From the NCBI GenBank assembly GCA_902635845.1, contig CACPPK010000008.1, forward strand, positions 1 through 45,664: a stretch of DNA of 45,664 bases, given 5' to 3'. Below the pieces are notes generated by a model, which saw only the letters and a program-made list of their open reading frames with translations, did no database searches and was not told where the DNA came from. The stretch is from an uncultured Pelagibacteraceae bacterium (GTDB lineage Bacteria; Pseudomonadota; Alphaproteobacteria; Pelagibacterales; Pelagibacteraceae). Shown here in pieces: positions 8,005 through 15,419 of the stretch (the first letter of the stretch is position 1; every line of letters begins with the position of its first letter). A program made the translations under genes and the position numbers.

Positions 8005-8600
8005 AAAATAATATATTTTGACGTTGATAAAGAATTTTTACATTCTGATAATTGTTGCTTATAAATATTTGATTGTTTCTCCACTCTCTTGGCTAGATTA
8101 ATTACTTTTTTATTTTTTTTATAATTTTTATAGTTACCCCACCCTTCATGATAAGCAATATACTGCTTGAAGGCATCTTTTTTTGAAACTTTTAAAATTT
8201 TTTCGGTTTTATTAGTATACCAACCAATAAAATCTACGCTGTCTTTGAATCTTGTCCTAACAGCAAGCTTATTCCCAGTTTCTTCTTTATATTGTTTCCA
8301 TGTTCCTTTTACAGCCTGTGAATACCCAAAAGAACTTGATGGTCTCTTGTAAGGCACTACTTTAAATAATTTCTGTCTAGGAGGTTTTGCTAACCAATCA
8401 AAACTAGATTCCATCTTGATGATTGCAAGCTGTAAATATATAGGAGTTCCCCATTTGCTCTCAGTTTTTTTAGCATGTTTATACCACATATATTTTTCAT
8501 TAAATATTGAACAGCTATTTGATGTATTTTTTGGGACAGAAGAACATCCTGAAATTAGAATAAAAAGTAAAAATAATTTAACGATTTTTAAATTTTTCAT
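8001..8600 (-). CDS. Lipoprotein with SLT-like (lytic transglycosylase) fold
   Basis: The first 19 residues are a lipoprotein signal (hydrophobic core, then LISGC with Cys19 as the lipidation site), so the 199-residue protein should be anchored in the periplasm. AIIKMESSFDW around residues 59-69 looks like the catalytic-glutamate segment of SLT domains (Glu64). SSFGYSQAVKGTWKQY matches the GLMQ-type motif, and YIAYHEGWGNY matches the third motif. It probably cleaves peptidoglycan glycan strands. The match is diverged, so activity is inferred. The upstream VanZ-like gene overlaps its start by 23 bases. Confidence 0.75.
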   Translation of the reverse strand: MKNLKIVKLFLLFILISGCSSVPKNTSNSCSIFNEKYMWYKHAKKTESKWGTPIYLQLAIIKMESSFDWLAKPPRQKLFKVVPYKRPSSSFGYSQAVKGTWKQYKEETGNKLAVRTRFKDSVDFIGWYTNKTEKILKVSKKDAFKQYIAYHEGWGNYKNYKKNKKVINLAKRVEKQSNIYKQQLSECKNSLSTSKYIIF

Positions 8601-8973
8601 TTTTTTTAAAAAAATAAAATAATATTATAATTAAAATCACTCCAAAAAAATTTCCAAATAGGTCCGAAAATTCAAAACTTCTCTCGGGTATAAAATAATG
8701 TAAAATTTCAAGCACAATTGATAAAAAAATCAAATATAAACATAATATAATTCGACTTGAATTTATAAATGTTAAAAAACTTATTATAGAAAAAATGACA
8801 AAGGCATAGAAATGATTGGCTGAAAAAATAAAATCTCTTGTTATTTGAGGCTGAAGTTTACAATCATCATAAAATATACACCCAAATAAACTATCTGGAT
8901 ATAAGTATAAAAAAATTAAAGTAAAATTACTTAAATAAAAAATGAATTTATATTTTGAAAAATAATTAATCAT
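8578..8973 (-). CDS. VanZ-like small membrane protein
   Basis: The protein has about four membrane helices. It carries the VanZ-family pattern of a His-Phe/Tyr-Ala-F segment (NHFYAFVIFSIISF), an acidic helix LSIVLEILHYFIPERSFEFSD-like region, and a closing DLFGNFFGVILIII helix. I chose the ATG at 8973 (131 residues); an in-frame TTG at 8997 would add eight residues. VanZ relatives are inner-membrane proteins of unclear function, named after the teicoplanin-resistance protein, and most are not resistance factors. Its 3' end overlaps the SLT-like lipoprotein gene, suggesting a cell-envelope pair. The 9000-9018 gap separates it from divergent gpmA. Confidence 0.65.
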   Translation of the reverse strand: MINYFSKYKFIFYLSNFTLIFLYLYPDSLFGCIFYDDCKLQPQITRDFIFSANHFYAFVIFSIISFLTFINSSRIILCLYLIFLSIVLEILHYFIPERSFEFSDLFGNFFGVILIIILFYFFKKNEKFKNR

Positions 8974-9018
8974 TAATAATATAGTTTTATTTATCAAATT
9001 GATCTAAAAGATAAACAA

Positions 9019-9726
9019 ATGAGTTATTTAATTTTAGTTAGACATGGTCAAAGTGTATGGAATCTTGAAAAAAAATTTACTGGATGGGTAGATGTAGAGT
9101 TAACGGAAAATGGGCAATTGGAAGCAAAAAAAGCAGGCCAACTAATAAAAAAAGAAAATATTGAAATTAATCTTTATTATTCATCCTTTCAATTAAGAGC
9201 AAAAAATACTTTAAAAATAATACAAGAAGAATTGCAAGATTTTAAAGAAGTAAAAAGTGTATGGGAATTAAATGAAAGACATTACGGGGCTCTTACTGGA
9301 TTAAATAAAGATGAAATGAAAATAAAACTTGGAGAAGAAAAAGTTCATCAATTTAGACGTTCTTGGGAACTTAGACCTGAACCTTTAGATAAAAAAAATC
9401 CATATCACCCGCTAAATATTGAAACTTATAAAGAAATTCCTCTAGAAAAAATTCCTGACACTGAGTCACTAAAAGATACATATGAAAGAGTAATAAAATT
9501 TTATAGTAAGGAAATAGAACACAAATCAAGTGAAAATATTCTCATTTCTGCTCATGGAAACTCCATTAGAGCTCTTTGCAAACATTTGTTCAATTTAGAT
9601 AACAAGGAGATTTCTAAACTTGAAATTCCTACAGGAAACCCACTTTTAATTGAATTAGAAAACAGTAAAATTTCTAATTGCAAATATCTTGATCAAGAAA
9701 GAGCTAAAGATCTTTTAGTTTTTTAA
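9019..9726 (+). CDS. gpmA: 2,3-bisphosphoglycerate-dependent phosphoglycerate mutase
   Basis: The enzyme interconverts 3- and 2-phosphoglycerate in glycolysis and gluconeogenesis. The phosphohistidine motif LVRHGQSVWN starts at residue 6 (His9). ERHYGALTGLNK and the second-histidine segment SAHGNSIRALCKHL are present, and the spacing fits dPGM enzymes. At 235 residues it is full length. The ATG at 9019 follows a short 21-base gap from the divergent VanZ-like gene. Its last 23 bases overlap the convergent murU-like gene, the longest convergent overlap in the window. Confidence 0.93.
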   Translation: MSYLILVRHGQSVWNLEKKFTGWVDVELTENGQLEAKKAGQLIKKENIEINLYYSSFQLRAKNTLKIIQEELQDFKEVKSVWELNERHYGALTGLNKDEMKIKLGEEKVHQFRRSWELRPEPLDKKNPYHPLNIETYKEIPLEKIPDTESLKDTYERVIKFYSKEIEHKSSENILISAHGNSIRALCKHLFNLDNKEISKLEIPTGNPLLIELENSKISNCKYLDQERAKDLLVF

Positions 9727-10393
9727 AAATATCCAGATCAGTTAAATGATAAAAATTTTTTTGGCTCTCATAACCAAATAACTTTTTTTGATCCAATAAA
9801 CTATTCCAGATTTCCAAAATTGAGTAATTTTCTATTTTCTCTTTAATAAATAACTTTTTATTAATTATTTGACACCCAATATAAATAAATTCTTTTTCAG
9901 CTTCTTTGTTAATTAAATTATTTTTTAAATTGAAATCTCCTTTTAATTTTTTATCAAAACTTAATTTTTTATTTGCTAAGAGAAGAATGTTTTCTAATTT
10001 TTCAGAAAAATACATTTTTTTCATTTTTAATATCTCTTCTTTATAGTCATTACTCCAGATTGTATCTGGATTAAAAATTATAAAATCCTTTTCATTAGTG
10101 TCTTTAATCATATTTTGAATACCTCCCCCTGTATCTAAAATATGATCACCATCTTCAATTATTTTGATATCCAAATTAAAATTTTTACTTTTTAAAAAAA
10201 CTGAAAATTGATCCTTTAAATAAAAAGTATTTATTAAGATTTTTTGAATACCTAGTTTTTCGATTAAATTAATGCATCTCTCCAGCATACTTACATCTTT
10301 AATCTCTAATAAGGGTTTAGGAGTATTTAAAGTAATTGGATTTAATCTCTTACCAAAACCTGCACATAAAATTAAAGCTGTATTTATTCTCAC
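9704..10393 (-). CDS. murU: Sugar-1-phosphate nucleotidyltransferase, MurU-like
   Basis: This 229-residue protein has the nucleotidyltransferase signature ALILCAGFGKRLNPIT with TPKPLLEI just after it, plus GGGIQNMIKD and a metal-site stretch IIFNPDTIW. MurU makes UDP-N-acetylmuramic acid from N-acetylmuramate 1-phosphate, bypassing de novo synthesis. It follows the AmgK-like kinase by four bases, which is the main reason for preferring MurU over a generic GlmU/RfbA-like enzyme. The start is GTG at 10393. The gene overlaps convergent gpmA by 23 bases. Confidence 0.8.
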   Translation of the reverse strand: MRINTALILCAGFGKRLNPITLNTPKPLLEIKDVSMLERCINLIEKLGIQKILINTFYLKDQFSVFLKSKNFNLDIKIIEDGDHILDTGGGIQNMIKDTNEKDFIIFNPDTIWSNDYKEEILKMKKMYFSEKLENILLLANKKLSFDKKLKGDFNLKNNLINKEAEKEFIYIGCQIINKKLFIKEKIENYSILEIWNSLLDQKKLFGYESQKNFYHLTDLDIFKKLKDL

Positions 10394-10397
10394 AACT

Positions 10398-11342
10398 CTA
10401 CCTTATAAGTTTTGGAAAATTATTTTTTAATAGCAACATCAAATTATTGAATTCATTTTGCTCTTTAAATCTGTGATTAATCATTTTCCAAGCATAGGGA
10501 ATTAATTTAAGATATTTTTTTTTATTATCTCTAACAGCTAAACGCATAAATATACCAATTATTTTTAAATTCCTTAAAACAGATAATATTTCAAAATCCT
10601 TTTCAAATTTTTTCAAATCAATATTTTTATTTGTTTTAATATAAAACTTAAATACTTTGTCTTTTAATTCATTAGATGTTTTTAATCTTACGTCATCAAT
10701 TAAAGATGCTAAATCGTAAGCTCTATTGCCAATTAATGCATCTTGACTATCTATTACTGCAATTTTTTTATTGTAATACATCAAATTTGAAACATGAAAA
10801 TCTCTATGAACAAATGTAACATTTTTATAATTTAATTTTGATACTAATTTTTTTATCTCTAATCTAAATTTTTTTTTAAATTGAATACTTTTGGATTTAG
10901 ACAACTTTTTGTGTGCGTACCAGTCACAAAAAAGTTTAGTTTCATCAAACAAAATTTTGTTATTATATTCTTGGACTTTATATAATTTATTTTTAAAATT
11001 TTTTACTTTTTTATCTTTTATTAATTGAATTTTATTTAAAATTTTTATTATCTTTTTAAAAATGACATATTTATCATTTTTTTTGTTTTTTAAAATTTGA
11101 AATAAAGTTTGATCTCCAAAGTCATTTATTTCTATATAATTACTAATGTAATTTTCGCTTAATAGATTTGGTGCTAAAATTTTATTTTTATTTAAAATTT
11201 TATTTATCGCATCATAAATTAAAAGATTTTTTAACTTTTCTTTCTTGGATATTACAAAAATAGATTTATTTTCTCTGTTTCTATAAAATTCTCTAAAAGA
11301 CGCGTCACCTTTTATTTTTTTCAATTTTGCTAAGTTTTTCAT
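10398..11342 (-). CDS. amgK: Phosphotransferase of the AmgK type (N-acetylmuramate/N-acetylglucosamine 1-kinase)
   Basis: The protein has the aminoglycoside/choline kinase fold: a lysine-rich N-lobe beginning KIKGDASFREFYR, the catalytic loop FVHRDFHVSNLMYY, and the metal-binding segment IAVIDSQDALIGNRAYDLASLIDD. AmgK phosphorylates the anomeric hydroxyl of recovered MurNAc or GlcNAc, feeding MurU. The pairing with the MurU-like gene and tsaE is the standard alphaproteobacterial arrangement. I chose ATG at 11342 (314 residues); TTG at 11345 is also possible. Length is slightly below the usual ~330-360. Confidence 0.82.
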   Translation of the reverse strand: MKNLAKLKKIKGDASFREFYRNRENKSIFVISKKEKLKNLLIYDAINKILNKNKILAPNLLSENYISNYIEINDFGDQTLFQILKNKKNDKYVIFKKIIKILNKIQLIKDKKVKNFKNKLYKVQEYNNKILFDETKLFCDWYAHKKLSKSKSIQFKKKFRLEIKKLVSKLNYKNVTFVHRDFHVSNLMYYNKKIAVIDSQDALIGNRAYDLASLIDDVRLKTSNELKDKVFKFYIKTNKNIDLKKFEKDFEILSVLRNLKIIGIFMRLAVRDNKKKYLKLIPYAWKMINHRFKEQNEFNNLMLLLKNNFPKLIR

Positions 11343-11358
11343 CAAAATAGGTTTTAAT

Positions 11359-11808
11359 TTAAACTTTTATATCTACAGTTCTATCATTTAAATCATTTAA
11401 ATAATTAAATGTTAAAGTTATAAATTTTATATCTTGTTTATCAGCAATCAATTGTGGCCATTCTATAAGTGTTATTAATTTATTATCTTTTTCAAAAATA
11501 TCTAAATTATTGATATCTTCTTTCCTATTAATTCTAAATAAATCATAATGTTTTATTCTTATATCTTTCAACTGATACTCATTTAATAAACTAAAAGTAG
11601 GACTTGTAATTTCTGTTTGTTTTAAATCATTTATTTTTTGATACTCATTTATAAAATATTTAACAAAGGTTGTTTTACCAACGCCCATCTCTCCATATAA
11701 AAAAACAAATTCACCGCCTTTGAGGTATTTTGTAAATTCCTTAGCTAATTCTTTGGTTAACTTCTCTGAAGTGATATCGATTGTGCTATCTTTAATAGCG
11801 ATAGGCAT
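11359..11808 (-). CDS. tsaE: tRNA threonylcarbamoyladenosine synthesis ATPase TsaE
   Basis: TsaE is the ATPase that works with TsaB and TsaD to make t6A37 on ANN-decoding tRNAs. The P-loop reads [13 protein letters not shown], and the family motifs [18 protein letters not shown] and TLIEWP follow in order. An upstream in-frame TTG at 11835 would extend the protein by nine residues; the ATG at 11808 gives 149 residues and fits the family better. Either start lies inside the 3' end of ahcY (17- or 44-base overlap), so translation is probably coupled. tsaB and tsaD are not in this window. Confidence 0.92.
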   Translation of the reverse strand: MPIAIKDSTIDITSEKLTKELAKEFTKYLKGGEFVFLYGEMGVGKTTFVKYFINEYQKINDLKQTEITSPTFSLLNEYQLKDIRIKHYDLFRINRKEDINNLDIFEKDNKLITLIEWPQLIADKQDIKFITLTFNYLNDLNDRTVDIKV

Positions 11809-13078
11809 CTGGTTTGAAAGGACCTTCTGTTCCAACGCTTATATAATCTGCTTGCTCTTTTGATAATTTTGTTAGTTTTGCGCCAACTTTTTTTAAATGC
11901 AAAGTTGCTACTTTTTCATCTAAATGTTTTGGAAGTACATAAACTTTATTTTCATAATTTTTATGATTATGCCAAAGTTCTATTTGAGCAATAACTTGAT
12001 TAGTAAAAGATGCACTCATTACAAAACTTGGATGTCCAGTTGCACAACCAAGATTAACTAATCTTCCTTCAGCTAAAAGAATAATTCTTTTACCACTAGG
12101 CAGCTCTATTTCGTGAACTTGAGGTTTTACTTCTGTCCATTTATAATTCTTAAGAGCCTCAACTTGTATTTCATTATCAAAGTGACCAATATTACATAAG
12201 ATGGCTCTATCCTTCATATCTCTCATATGGTCTGCGGTAACAATATCTTTGTTACCTGTGGCTGTTACAACTATATCCGCTCTACTTATAGCCTCCTCCA
12301 TTAATACCACTTCATAACCTTCCATTGCAGCTTGGAGAGCACAAATTGGATCTGCCTCAGTAACTAAAACTCTAGCACCACTTTGTCTTAAGGATGCAGC
12401 ACTTCCCTTTCCAACGTCTCCAAAACCAGCAACAATTGCAATTTTTCCAGACATCATTACATCAGTAGCTCTTCTTATTCCGTCAACTAAGCTTTCTCTG
12501 CATCCATATAAATTATCAAATTTTGATTTTGTAACAGAGTCATTGACGTTTATTGCTGGAACTAAAAGGGATTTATCTTTTTCCATTTTATTTAGTGCTT
12601 TAATTCCAGTGGTAGTCTCTTCTGAAACACCCTTTATATCTTTCATTAAATTCTGATATTCATTGTGCATAATAGCTGTTAAATCTCCACCATCATCTAA
12701 TAACATGTTAGGCTTCCAGTCATGTTTTCCAATTATAGTTTGTTTAATACACCATAAATATTCCTCTTCTGTTTCACCTTTCCAAGCGTAAACAGGAATC
12801 CCAGCTTTAGCGATGGCCGCAGCCGCATGATCTTGAGTTGAAAAAATATTACAAGAAGACCATCTCACTTCAGCGCCCAATGCAACTAAAGTTTCAATTA
12901 ATACAGCTGTTTGAATTGTCATATGTAGACATCCAATTATTCTTGCACCTTTTAATGGTTTTTCTTTAGAATACTCTTCTCTTAATGCCATTAAACCAGG
13001 CATTTCACTTTCAGCTATTGATATTTCTTTTCTACCAAATTCAGCTTGGGCAATGTCTTTTACTTTATAATCTTCCAT
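11792..13078 (-). CDS. ahcY: Adenosylhomocysteinase
   Basis: AhcY hydrolyses S-adenosylhomocysteine to adenosine and homocysteine, clearing the product of methyl transfer. The 428 residues include the N-terminal [13 protein letters not shown] and [12 protein letters not shown] segments. They also include [16 protein letters not shown], the NAD-binding [12 protein letters not shown] loop and a C-terminus [10 protein letters not shown]. The last is the conserved family tail. It follows chvG by 42 bases and overlaps tsaE. I looked in the short upstream gap for an SAH or SAM element and saw none. Confidence 0.97.
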   Translation of the reverse strand: MEDYKVKDIAQAEFGRKEISIAESEMPGLMALREEYSKEKPLKGARIIGCLHMTIQTAVLIETLVALGAEVRWSSCNIFSTQDHAAAAIAKAGIPVYAWKGETEEEYLWCIKQTIIGKHDWKPNMLLDDGGDLTAIMHNEYQNLMKDIKGVSEETTTGIKALNKMEKDKSLLVPAINVNDSVTKSKFDNLYGCRESLVDGIRRATDVMMSGKIAIVAGFGDVGKGSAASLRQSGARVLVTEADPICALQAAMEGYEVVLMEEAISRADIVVTATGNKDIVTADHMRDMKDRAILCNIGHFDNEIQVEALKNYKWTEVKPQVHEIELPSGKRIILLAEGRLVNLGCATGHPSFVMSASFTNQVIAQIELWHNHKNYENKVYVLPKHLDEKVATLHLKKVGAKLTKLSKEQADYISVGTEGPFKPDAYRY

Positions 13079-13120
13079 GGCAAGCTTTATACAGCTAAGT
13101 ATTTATTTATCAAGATATGA

Positions 13121-14662
13121 TTAAACATTGGGAAATCTTATCTCTATCATTGCTCCTTCTTTATCAATACGATTAGATGCTACAATTTCACCATCGTGGA
13201 GTTCAACCAAGTTTTTTACAATATTTAAACCTAAGCCTGAATGTTCTCCAAATTTTTCAGGTCTATTACTATAAAATCTTTTAAATATTCTTGACGTGTC
13301 TTTTTCTTTAAATCCTTGTCCTTCATCAATAATTTTGATTGATATTTGATTTTTACCATTAACAGAAACATCAACAAAAACATTGGTACCGTCTTTACTA
13401 AATGATATTGAATTATCTAATAAATTTGCAATGATTTGTTCAATTCTGTTTTCTATACCATTAATTAAATATTTATCTTTTCCGTCATTTTTATATTCAA
13501 TTTTAATTCCTTTTTTCACTTGATGAATGTTATTGTAATCATCAACAACAGATTGAATGATAGGTTCAATATTAATTTTTTTCATTTTTTCTTTACTTAA
13601 AGCAACTTCATCCTTTAACATTTGCGAATAATCAGTAATTAATCTTTCTATTCTTTGAACGTCATGACTAAGTATATTCAATAATCTATTTCTTTGTTCG
13701 CTATCATTTGTGTCTTGTAAAATTTCTGATGCACTTTTTAAAGATGCTAATGGATTTCTAATTTCATGAACTAAATCTGTCGAAAAATTTTCAGCATGTG
13801 TAACTCTATTTTGAAGCTCATTTGTCATATCCTCTAAAGAATTAGATAAAAGTCCTAATTCGTCATTTCTTTTTTTTAAATTTTCAATACCTGGTTTAAC
13901 TTGACTTTTTTCTTTGACACGAATTGTATATCCAACGAGATTTTGTATTGGTTTAATAAAATATCTGCTTAAAACAAAAGAAAAAATTAATATTACAAAT
14001 CCTACAGATATAGCTGTTCTTATTACAAATGCTTTTCTCTCATCTATTGCGGTCTTTATTTCATTAGCATTTTCTGTAATAGCTACATAACCAAGATTAA
14101 TTTCATTCTTTGTAACATTCTTAATTGTTGTTACATTAAATTGATTAAAATCTTCTTGAGTAAATGTGTAAGGAGCTCCTAAATTTTCAGAACTAGAATA
14201 ATTTTTTAATATATCTTTGAATGAAAGAGGTTTTTTTTCATCAATTTTTATATTTTTTTCCTCAATAGTTTTTTCTATTTCCTCATTATCTAAACTTTCA
14301 AATTCAATTTTATCAAGTCTTGTAGAGAAAGACCTTGGATCAAGATCTAAAGTATCAGTGTCTCCAATAAGGTTAAGTTGATCATCAAAAAATATTACTC
14401 TATCTAAATTTTGAAAAATAAACCTCGTAGAAAATAAAAACCTTCTAATATCGTCAGACTGGAATTTTACATCTAGCCTTAAAATATTATCAATAGTGTT
14501 GTTAATAATGTTTGTGTGATTTTGAGATTTTTTTTTTATTAAACTTGGCTGAATATTATTTAGATATATGAATGTAAATAGTCCAATAATTGTAAAAATT
14601 ACAAAATTTATAAATAAAAATTTTTTTAATATAGAGAGAGTTTTTAAGTATTTACTAAACAT
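13121..14662 (-). CDS. chvG: Membrane sensor histidine kinase, ChvG-type
   Basis: The protein has 513 residues. A first membrane helix near residues 14-32 is followed by a periplasmic sensor region of about 180 residues. A second helix (AISVGFVILIFSFVL) and a HAMP segment come next. The dimerisation/phosphorylation box is LVHEIRNPLASLKSA near residue 300, and an ATPase domain contains NLLDNSISFS, DEGQGF and SGLGLNIVK. ChvG-type kinases sense acidity or envelope stress in other alphaproteobacteria and phosphorylate ChvI; the signal here is unknown. The gene starts on the last base of the chvI stop, so they are co-translated. Confidence 0.85.
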   Translation of the reverse strand: MFSKYLKTLSILKKFLFINFVIFTIIGLFTFIYLNNIQPSLIKKKSQNHTNIINNTIDNILRLDVKFQSDDIRRFLFSTRFIFQNLDRVIFFDDQLNLIGDTDTLDLDPRSFSTRLDKIEFESLDNEEIEKTIEEKNIKIDEKKPLSFKDILKNYSSSENLGAPYTFTQEDFNQFNVTTIKNVTKNEINLGYVAITENANEIKTAIDERKAFVIRTAISVGFVILIFSFVLSRYFIKPIQNLVGYTIRVKEKSQVKPGIENLKKRNDELGLLSNSLEDMTNELQNRVTHAENFSTDLVHEIRNPLASLKSASEILQDTNDSEQRNRLLNILSHDVQRIERLITDYSQMLKDEVALSKEKMKKINIEPIIQSVVDDYNNIHQVKKGIKIEYKNDGKDKYLINGIENRIEQIIANLLDNSISFSKDGTNVFVDVSVNGKNQISIKIIDEGQGFKEKDTSRIFKRFYSNRPEKFGEHSGLGLNIVKNLVELHDGEIVASNRIDKEGAMIEIRFPNV

Positions 14663-15369
14663 TAGCTAACATTCCATCTATATCCACTACCATACCTAGT
14701 TTCAATAGCTGAAAAATCAGGATCTACTTTTTTAAATTTTTTTCTAATTCGTTTTACGTGACTATCAATAGTTCTATCCTCAATATCTGTATCCTCTCTG
14801 TAAGCTATATCCATAAGCTGAGCTCTTTCTTTAATTATACCAGGCCTCTTTGCTAATTCTTTAACAATTAAAAACTCAGTTGTCGTCAATTTATCAGGCA
14901 ACTGTTTTCCATTCCATTCACACTCGAGTTGTGATGGATCTAATTTTAATCTTCCATGAGATATCACGCTTTTATTTTCCTCTAGAATATTATTTGAATC
15001 TTTTTTTCTTAACTGCACTCTAATTCTTTCAATCAAGACTTTTATGGAAAAACCTCCTGATTTTTTTACAAAATCATCTGCGCCCAGCTTTAGACCTAAC
15101 AACTCATCAATTTCATCATCTTTAGATGTTAAAAAAATTACTGGTAAGGAAGTTTTTTTTCGAAGTTTTTTTAGTAATTCTTCTCCATCCATCTTAGGCA
15201 TCTTTATATCTATGACTGCTAAGTCAGGTGGCATTCTGGTTAAACCGATTAATGCACTTTCACCATCAATATATGTTTGAACTTTAAAACCCTCTTTTTC
15301 CAATGCGATACTCAAACTTGTTAAAATATTTCTATCGTCATCAATTAAAGCTATTGTTTGTTTTTGCAT
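14662..15369 (-). CDS. chvI: OmpR-family response regulator, ChvI-type
   Basis: The 235 residues consist of a receiver domain and a winged-helix DNA-binding domain. The receiver shows the acidic pocket DDDRN, the phospho-acceptor Asp54 in VIDIKMPKMDG, and the lysine in LGADDFVKKSGGFS. The output domain starts around residue 140 (HGRLKLDP) and includes TTTEFLIVKELAKRPG and VDSHVKRIRKKF-like recognition-helix sequence. It regulates transcription after phosphorylation by the adjacent kinase. A putative promoter with an overlapping dyad lies upstream at 15381-15410. Confidence 0.88.
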   Translation of the reverse strand: MQKQTIALIDDDRNILTSLSIALEKEGFKVQTYIDGESALIGLTRMPPDLAVIDIKMPKMDGEELLKKLRKKTSLPVIFLTSKDDEIDELLGLKLGADDFVKKSGGFSIKVLIERIRVQLRKKDSNNILEENKSVISHGRLKLDPSQLECEWNGKQLPDKLTTTEFLIVKELAKRPGIIKERAQLMDIAYREDTDIEDRTIDSHVKRIRKKFKKVDPDFSAIETRYGSGYRWNVS

Positions 15370-15380
15370 AAAGTAGTTTA

Positions 15381-15410
15381 AAAATACTAAATTGTCCTAA
15401 TTTGGGCAAT
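15381..15410 (-). promoter_or_regulatory. Putative chvI promoter with overlapping dyad
   Basis: Read on the minus strand, TTGCCC (15409-15404) and TATTTT (15386-15381) are separated by 17 bases, a plausible -35/-10 pair about 12 bases before the chvI start codon. The -35 lies in an imperfect inverted repeat, ATTGTCC and GGGCAAT around six bases (15391-15410), with one mismatch. This could be an autoregulatory site, but that is inference. Confidence 0.35.
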
Positions 15411-15419
15411 GTTATAAAT

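Noticed and set aside
13079..13120. Possible SAH or SAM riboswitch before ahcY
   Set aside because: The gap is only 42 bases and has no matching conserved core or stem.
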